A stretch of 64,000 bases of DNA from positions 7,722,640 through 7,786,639 of the forward strand of contig OY482862.1 in the NCBI GenBank assembly GCA_960531495.1, written 5' to 3'. The stretch's first letter is position 1. Every line of letters begins with the position of its first letter. A program made the translations under genes and the position numbers. The DNA is from Zeus faber. Taxonomy: Eukaryota > Chordata > Actinopteri > Zeiformes > Zeidae. The notes under the pieces are model-generated. The model had not been told where the DNA came from. It ran no database searches and saw only the letters and a list, made by a program, of their open reading frames with translations. Shown here piece by piece: positions 24,001 through 33,000 of the stretch.

Positions 24001-27000
24001 CCCACTCAAAGCTTTGGGCTTGGATAACGAACAGCCCGACTACGACATGGACTCTGAAGACGAGACGCTCCTCAACCGGCTTAATCGCAAGATGGAGCTC
24101 AAACCTCTCCAGTTTGAGATCATGGTGGACAGACTGGAGAAGGCCAGCGCCAACCAGGTACGCCAACCAGTGCCCTTTATTGGGCTCTGCCCGCTGTATT
24201 CGGGAAACGGGAACGAAGCTTGAATTTCAGATTTTGTTTCTCTTCCTCCACTGCATACCATGATCACTATAGTGTTCCTCTCATTAGATTGGGATCGTTA
24301 TGATTGGAGTGGTGAGATGTGAAGGTGTATATCGCAGTGTTGCTGCACTTGACATGGTTCACACGGAATGGTTTTCCTGTTCCAACTGATGTGGAGCAAT
24401 GGACATTGCAGCTATCTTACACTATGGTTCTTCCAACTCTCTTAGTTTCCTAACCCTTTATGCCGAGTTCAAACTCAGACAGATTCTGGCCTGATTTCCC
24501 GCTCGCCGACAGGTTTTTGGAGATCTCTGAGTAAAGCCACAGATCTGAGGCAAATCTTCGTGAGTGAGTGATGAGCATGTGGTGTGAACTAGTCACAACG
24601 CGATCTGACTGCTCGCCTATGGCTCGCTGACGCCGGCGAGATATCAAGCAGGTTTAATATCTGCTCGTGTCTGGGTCAAGTCTGGAGTGACGCAATGAGC
24701 TGCAGCCAATGAGAACAGACAGTGTGTGTGGGAGGGGGTCGAGAAGGAGCAATGGGACTGCAGCCAAAAACACACATACCTATTTTACTTTTCTTCGCTA
24801 GGTTTTTAATATATTTCTCATTTAAATTCTGCTTCTGTTCGGTTTTTACACTGAAAAAGAATCATAAAAAATAAACAACCCTTTCCTGCGCATGGTATTG
24901 CTTCATTTCCGGTGTCACTTCTCTTGTGTGTTTTCGTGACACCTTCGTCAGTTACTCCTCCTGGTGAATGATCTTGTCACGTGTGAGCCCCTGTCACCGA
25001 TCAGTCATGTAGTGTGAAACCACAACACTGCAAGATTCCCCATCACAGGACAGAAAGTTGTGTAGTGTGAACAGTACTGCGATCTGACCACTTTGAAAGC
25101 CATGTAGTGTGTCCATGGCATTAGTTCCATTCAGAATAACGCCGCTTTATCACTTTGAGTTGGTGTCTAAAACCTCGTGTGCTCGCTTTGCTCACCCTTC
25201 TCCCTTTCCGACGGTATAGACAATGTACGGGCTAATGATGCACTCGCCAACGATGTTGTCCCCGCGATCGGCACACCACAACAGTGTGTTAATTTTAAGT
25301 CTCCTCATGGAATGAAACAAGTGCGTATGCAACAAAACTGTGCGTAATAGTTTCACTTTCTCTGTGACTCTCTTTCCGATCAACCCCTCTCCATGCGTTA
25401 TGCGCAGAAAATAATCTTAAAGAGTCTACGAATCGAACCCATCCCCACACTGTTTTTCGTTGTTTTATTTGGAGGAAAGGGGCTCTGCTCTCCATGTTGT
25501 TCTCCGCCATCGGAGCGCACGGAAAGCCATGTTCGCGGACGATTCACAAATATATAAAAATATGTTTATGATTCCCCTTATTTATAATTCCTCATTGAAA
25601 TGTCATCCCTGTGCATTTTGTAAGCTATCTGTTTTATCCTGTTATTGTAATGCACAGACCGGGGAGGGGGGGAAGACTGCTCAATTCTCAGTCGGCTGAC
25701 GGGTTTCGGACTAATGATTCTTTCAGGGGTCAGCCCGAGTAACCTCACTGAATGGTTTACTATTGAGAAACTCATCACACTTCTGCAGCTTCTCACTGTG
25801 CTTAAATGCAGTCCAAGGAGAAAACGAGTAAAACTTAGAACAAATAGAAGACTTAAAATCAACTTTTTCAAAACGGGAAACTCGCTTCAGTTACACCCAC
25901 CCTTCCTTGTATTTTTTCAAAATTTTTTAAATAAAGGTAATATCCTGTTTTATTTAAAACTTCTTATTAGGCTCAGTGTGATCATGCAAAATTCCAATCA
26001 CCGATTGCTGGGGGGCAGCGATCGGCGATATACAATTTTATCGGGACACGTGCGTGCGGTGGGGTTCATTCGTGCGTGCACATAGAACGTAATGTAATGT
26101 GGCAAATGCAGTCTCCCCCTTCCAGAAGTGCAGGATTTATTATTTACAAGTAAATTATTTATACAAAAACATCCAGTTTTTACTAAATGGTAAAAACGCA
26201 ATGGGGATGCACAGGTTTTTTTGGAACAGTACGGAACGGGACAGTCCCTTAACTCAGTTGTGTTTGTAAAAAATAAAAATAATTCATACATGTAGGAAAC
26301 AAACCAAAATAAATTGATTTAAATAAAGAGACAGGCACAGAAGCCAGTGCCCACCACTGTCTGGAGGAGAAATTAAAAAAAACAAAAAAAAACTCTATTC
26401 CGATTCTCTGAGTTAGGCTTAGGTTTTTAGTTAGTTTGGAAACAAAATAAATCTAAATCTTTCTCAATGAGATCATATAATATATTGCTATATTGTAATC
26501 ATAAGAATATTTTTTTTAACTGTTAATGGGTATATGGGTAAAGAGGTAGCGGATTGTCTGGGCACCTGCAATGTGCGCACAGCGGCTCCGCTGTGCTGCT
26601 TTGTTTTCCTGGAGCGGCAGAATGCCGAGAACCGGAGCTGTGGGTCCTCTTTGTTTTGTTTGTTTTTGTTTTTTTGAGCACCTGCCCATCAAAGTCTCTG
26701 TACAGGACTGTAGAGGGAAAGTGAGACCCAATCATTAGTGGTTACTCGACAGTTCTGAGCGGAGAGGAGGAGAGCCTTCTCCCTCTCTCTCCCCCTCCAG
26801 TTTCAGAGCAGCGTAAACTGCATTTACATCATTTCAATGCTTGGATTTTTCCTGGCGGATTGGGGAAAAAAAAAAACCCAATAAGTCTGTCATTATTTTC
26901 AATCGAGATCGCAGTCGATCGCCGATAGACGGTTTAATTGTAAATCTGCCCGAACCTATTACAAGAGCGTAAGGTTGGCTACAGCAAGTTGCCATTAAAA

Positions 27001-30000
27001 GCGGTGCAACTTCCTGTCTGTCTCTGTCTAGTCTCTTACGCTGGTGTTAGGAGAGCCAAAAAAGCTGATTTGTGGGAATGCCAAAAGGTCTATAAAGCAC
27101 CCATACAGTGGGCCTTTTTTTTCCCCTTGGGTCCAATGTATAAAGACTGTCCGACTATTTATAAATGATGGGAACCAACATTTTACAAGGCCTGGGTTGG
27201 AAAAATGGTGAACCTATGCCTTAACCATTTTATTCAGGCTTGTCACCTGTCACAGCCTCCCACTGGAGATTCTCACGCCCTGTGTTTTTAGACTAGAAAA
27301 CTGTTTAGAGATCCATGTCGCCTTTTCCGCTGCCAGAACCCATTCTGTATCAGCCAATACAGCCCGATCCATTACTTTTAATGGACTGTATCGGCTTGTA
27401 TAGTTAGTTCAGTGTCATTTGAACGTAATGAGTTCCATGTAAGGCCCTCGATTTCTGTCAGTTATGTAATAGTTTTCTTTAATTTCATAACTTGTCTTTT
27501 GCGATTGGAATTGTATGTTGATGTTGAGATATATAATGATATTCTGCTGTACTGATGCCATACAGGTACTCGTCACTTAACGACTGAGTTCTGTTGCTAC
27601 AACCAGGTTGTTAAGTGAGTTGGTCGATAAGCGAGGACTCCTGTTATTTCACAGTAACGGGGCTTGGCCATTGCGAATGCTAGTGTAGTGAATACTGACA
27701 GACTGCGGGAAAGAAACTTAGAACGGTGATGATATGTATATGGTGTGTGTCTATATAGTATATAAAGGGTGATGCACGATGAGTTGCTTGATGCTGAGAC
27801 GTTCTGGTATTGTACACAGTGTACAATACAGACTGGTCAGAGAGCTGGTCGTCAGTCTGAACGGTTGTTAAACAGGTAGGTCCTTAAGTGAGAAGTACCT
27901 GCATTTAATATTTGACAAAATCCAACATCATAGTACGTGCACCCCTCGTCTTTATCAATTTCCTTTTCTCCGATATATGACTTCCGTCTCAGCCACCACT
28001 GTCTGTGATTTCTCACTCTCTCTCTATCGCTCTCTCCCCGCCATGCATTGTTTCCAGCTGGTCTCTCTGCCGGAGGCTAAGCTGCTGCTGAACGAGGACG
28101 ACTACCTCCTCAAGTCCGTGTACGACTACTGGTTGCGGAAGAGGAAGAACTGCAGGGGGCCGTCGCTCATCCCGCAGATCAAGCAGGAGAAGAGGGACGG
28201 CTCCACCAACAACGACGCCTACGTGGCCTTCAGGCGCCGTATGGAGAAAATGCAGACCAGGAAGGTCGGTCGCGTTAAATACAAATAAGATCGTTTTCTG
28301 AACTCACACTTGTTGAAATCAGCTATCGCTTTAGTACACAGACGTCGGTAGTATAAGCTTGTTGTCCTTTACCTTTACCTTTGGTACAGATTAGAACATA
28401 CTGAATGTATGCATCCCCCCCTTTCCTCTGTCAATTTTGTCTCAGAACCGTAAAAACGACGAAGCGTCTTACGAGAAGATGCTGAAACTGCGGCGGGAAT
28501 TCAGCCGGACAGTCACCATCCTGGAGATGATCAAGAGGAGGGAGAAGTCCAAGCGGGAGCTGCTCCACCTAACCTTGGAGGTGGTGGAAAAGAGGTTGGT
28601 ATTATATCCTGTATGTGTGCAGTGTACTGTCCGGTACACAGGATGGTTAGGGCATCTCTGCGTCACGTTATGTTAATTGTTTGATTTAGGAAGAACAATT
28701 TGATGCAAGTAGTCATGAATTCAGTAATTTTTTTTGCAGATACCAGATGAGTGACTTCACCGGGGAGGTCCTCAGCGAGGTTACGGTTCCCCTGGCCGAG
28801 AAGCCTGTCTACACGGCTCCGGTGAGCCTGGCCAACGGCACCCGTCACAAGGCAGAGATCAAAATTAAGGTATGTGGGAGGGAGAGCATCAGAGTGTTCT
28901 CTGGCCCCGGCGTTGATGTTCTCCAGCAGTTCCTGACTTCTCCCCCCCCCCCCCCCCCTCGTTCTCCAGACGCACAAGTCAGGGCTTCCGCACCCTTACC
29001 AGGTCTCCATGAAGGACGACGAGCTGCCCTTCGATTTTGTCAGGCCAAAGAAGAAGTACACCAAAAGGGACAAGCTGAATCCGCCGCGTCGGCCGGGCCG
29101 CCCCCCCAGCCAGTACACCGTCAACAAGGCGGACATCAAGCAGTACGACTTCCACAGCTCGGGAGAGGAGGATTACCCTGTGCCGCCGGTCAGAATTATG
29201 TACTGCTCTGTAACCATCACAGTGGGGAATCTTTTTGTAATCGCTCACATTGTTTGCTTTCACTCTATCACGTTATGGTTGCCACAATAGTACAAGGCAT
29301 CAAAGCTCTGTCCCACTGGTCCATGAGCTACCAACGCCACCCTGGTCGTCTGTTAGTCCTCGAATGTAACTGCAAACCACGATAGCGCTGGGTGCGTAGC
29401 CGTAATGACCTATTGTGTGCGCCGGTGGTAAACTTGTTTGTGTCCTTTGCCCGCAGTCTCCGCCGTCTGAGCCGGACGAGGAGAACGACCCTGACGGAGC
29501 GTTTGCCTTCAGAAGGAAAGCTGGATGCCAGTATCTCTCTGTGAGTGCCCCAATTAAACCTAGCCCAACAGGACTTTCCACTAAACGCTTCACATATTTC
29601 TGTCCAAAAGACGGAGCCATGCCAGATGGGTTTATGTAGCACCACAGAAGCCAACAATTGCTAATTCCTTTTTTTTTTTTTTTTTTTTTTTCTTCCCTCC
29701 CTTCCTGATTTGGCCTCCCAATGAAGGGGAAGGGGGGGTCTGGATGATGTTTTTGGACCCAGTAGTTTTGAGTGAGAAATTTGGGTCAATCCGACCGAAC
29801 TCCAGCAGGCACTGCCGAGATCTGTGGTTTGACGCCAAATGTCGGTGTCCCGCAGGTCGTGAGGCACAGCGGCTTTTTTTGGCTAAAATTCCCAGACAAT
29901 CACCTAAGCACTGCTGGCGTCTTGTCGAGACCTTTTTAGTACATTCTGTCGGTCAAACATGGTAACTATCCGTGTTTTACAAAGCCGCTCGTTAAATTTT

Positions 30001-33000
30001 CTCTCTTGGTTTTTTCAGCAGATGCTTAAAAGATGTTTTCGCTTGAGCTGCAGCAACACTAGAACCACATAATTTCCCTTATTATTGTTGCTATTTAATT
30101 TGGGTTTAATAAAGCAAAAATGCCTCGTTTTTTCATTATTAACGGCCAAATTAACCCCCAAATATGTCCAGTTTTCGAGAGTATTTACTTCAGCCGACTG
30201 CTGCGATTGCCCCTTTGACAAATGATTGATGAATTTTCCTATAAGGTGATTCAAATACTATCAATTATAGGTCAATATTTTACCACGAATGCATGAGGAA
30301 AGCATGAGATACCGACTTTAAAAAAAAAAAATTATAAATGTAAAATGTTTGAGCCACAGAGCCTTCAAGTTATCCATTAACTGTGGACCCGTCTTTTCTG
30401 TATTTTGTCCCGCCTTGACTTGTTCCAGCCCCGGGTGGAGCAGAGCGAGGGCGTCCTGTGGGAGCACCCAGAGCTTGCCGGCATGGACGCCCTCCGCCAC
30501 CGCCACTCCCTCACTGCGCTGTCGGTGCCGCGGCGCTCCGTGGGACTGGCCCGTCGCCGGATGGGCCGAGGCGGCAGGTGGGCCTTTGTGCTTTGACTTA
30601 GTATCTTGTTTTTTGTTTCTAAGTTGTTTATGTTATTCAGCTCAGCTTTCTCACTCCCTACTCCTGAGTCAATTAAATATTAGCTCACGACGAACAAGTT
30701 GTTTCAGTCTTGTATTACTGATGAAAAATAATGTCATTGGTGATAAGTTAAAGATGGTGTGCTGTGATATTTGGATTCATCATTTCTGTTGGAGACACGC
30801 AACATGGGTGCTAAAAAAAAAAAAAAAAACCCCTCCGCTCCAGTTCTCTGAGTTAGGTTTACATTTTTCATTTTCCATACAAGTAAGAAACGAAGGAAAT
30901 AAAATAAATCAAAATCTTTCTCTATAAGATTACATAAAATATTGCTATATTATAATAACACGATTTGCATATAGAGTGGCATGCACGTCCCGTTGTATAT
31001 GCAAATCTTGCGGGTGCAGAGGGTTCCCGAGCACCTGCCCCCCATGAACCCCATGGTGCTGTTTTTTTGTGTTTTTTTTTTTTGTGTTTTTTTTTTTAAG
31101 CGTGATGGACATCGAGGTAGCAGGTTGTCTGAAACAAAATGCCGTGCAGCAGAGCTGGGTGACCATGTGCCTTTTTCTTTCTTTTGAGCACCTGCCCCTC
31201 TTAGAGTCTCTGCACGGGACTGTAGAGGTGCGATGTGAGATCTGATCACCAGTGGTTACTCGACAGCTCTGTGCAGAGCGGGGGAGAGCCTCTGTCCCCT
31301 CTCTCCCTCTCCAGTTTCAGAACACAGTCAACTGCACTTACACCGTTTCAATGCTCTAATCTTTCCTGGTGGATGGAAAAGAATAAGTCAAGGTCAATAG
31401 CGATCGATCGCCAGTATACAATTAAATTGTAAATCAGCCCAAGCCTAATGGGTTAATGGGCCTTTGTAAGTTTATGTACCCTTTTATCCTAAGTTTATCC
31501 TGCTATCAAACTGGTGTCTGTGGATTTTTTTCTTGATATACGTACCTGTCCAATTTATAAAAGCCAAAGGAGTTCCTCTTGTTACTTTTTTATTTACTGA
31601 AGAAGGCCAACTTTTACCATAACTTTATAACTCTATAACTAAAAGAGTCTGAGGTCTTGGAGAATGTTTGACTCTGAACGTGTCCTCTCTCCGCCAGGGT
31701 GATCCTGGACCGGGCGTCCTCCGACATGGACGCCGTGTTGCAGCAGCTGGACCCAGATGCTCTGGCGGCCTCCCGGCCCGCCAACCCGGGCACTTCCCCC
31801 CCGCCGCTGCCGCGCTCCGCCGCCAGTCCCACCTCCTCCCTGGCGGACATCCTCAGCAACATCCAGGCTCTCCGCTGGCGCTGCTTCCGGCCGCGGCCCC
31901 CCCACGACCAGGGTGGCGGGGACGGGCGTGCGGGGAGACCCTCAGCCGACTGCAGGCTGGCCATGGCGCGCCTGGCGGCTGGCATGAAGGGCAGTTTAGG
32001 TAAGAGTTCTTGAATTGCAGTTATTCCCAACTCCTCCAGGCCGATCCCCTAGGTTGAATAATGATTATCCAGTAAGTAGCCTGTCACGCAACCTGACAAG
32101 GTTTTTCAGTGTTTACGTTTTGTACCTTTGTCTTTCTGACTGCTGGGTCTGATCAAACAATGAATCCCTGGATAAGAGTTAAAAACTACACAGATGGGTC
32201 AATGTTGCCACCATATTGAAACAGGCAAAACTGGCCAGTAAAAAATACAAGTAAATGGAGCTGTGCTTTTTCTGGATAAAAAGGACTATAACGTTAACAT
32301 TTTCATAACTGATTTTAATGATTCATTTTTATATTCACGGGTTTGTGATCTACATGGAGTAGAAAAAACTTGTAAATGTCCTACTCCACGACCGTTCCAA
32401 TATGGCGGCTTGCCAATTATAATAATTAATAACAACAACAACAACAAAAAGAGCTCTGTTATTGGCTCAAAACATGTCTAAATTGAATGTGTGCCATTCT
32501 CTCATTTCTTGCTATATTTGAGCTGAAATTGTATATTAAAATTGGTCTGTTTTTTTTGGTTTTTTTTACACATAGGAGCGTAAAATATATACCTATATTT
32601 GATCATCTATCCTTGGTGGGCACATTTCCCTGATCATGATTAACGCCATTTAAAACCAAATCAACATCCACCTCACCTGGCCCGGCCCCTCTTACTACTA
32701 TGTGAAACAGCTTTTAAGAAAACCACTGACTGATCACCCTGTCCTCTGACCAGCAGGGGGCATCACAGAGGAGCAGTACCACACCCACCAGCAGCAGCTG
32801 GCGCAGATGCAAAAACAACAGTTGGCGCAACTACAGCAACAGGCCGCCGCGCCACCTGCCAAGCTTCCCACGCCGCTAGAGCGCCACCCCACACCGGTAA
32901 CACACACACACACACACATTCAAAGTTTAATGTGAACTCCAGCCAGCTCAGAGCTTTAAAGGAATACTCCAATTTAGGGAGGAATTCGCTTTTTGTCTAT

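Noticed and set aside
28747..29385. A 212-codon frame over epc2 exons 6-7
   Set aside because: It reads through the intron at 28870-28969 and shifts out of the EPC2 frame; splicing gives the conserved sequence.
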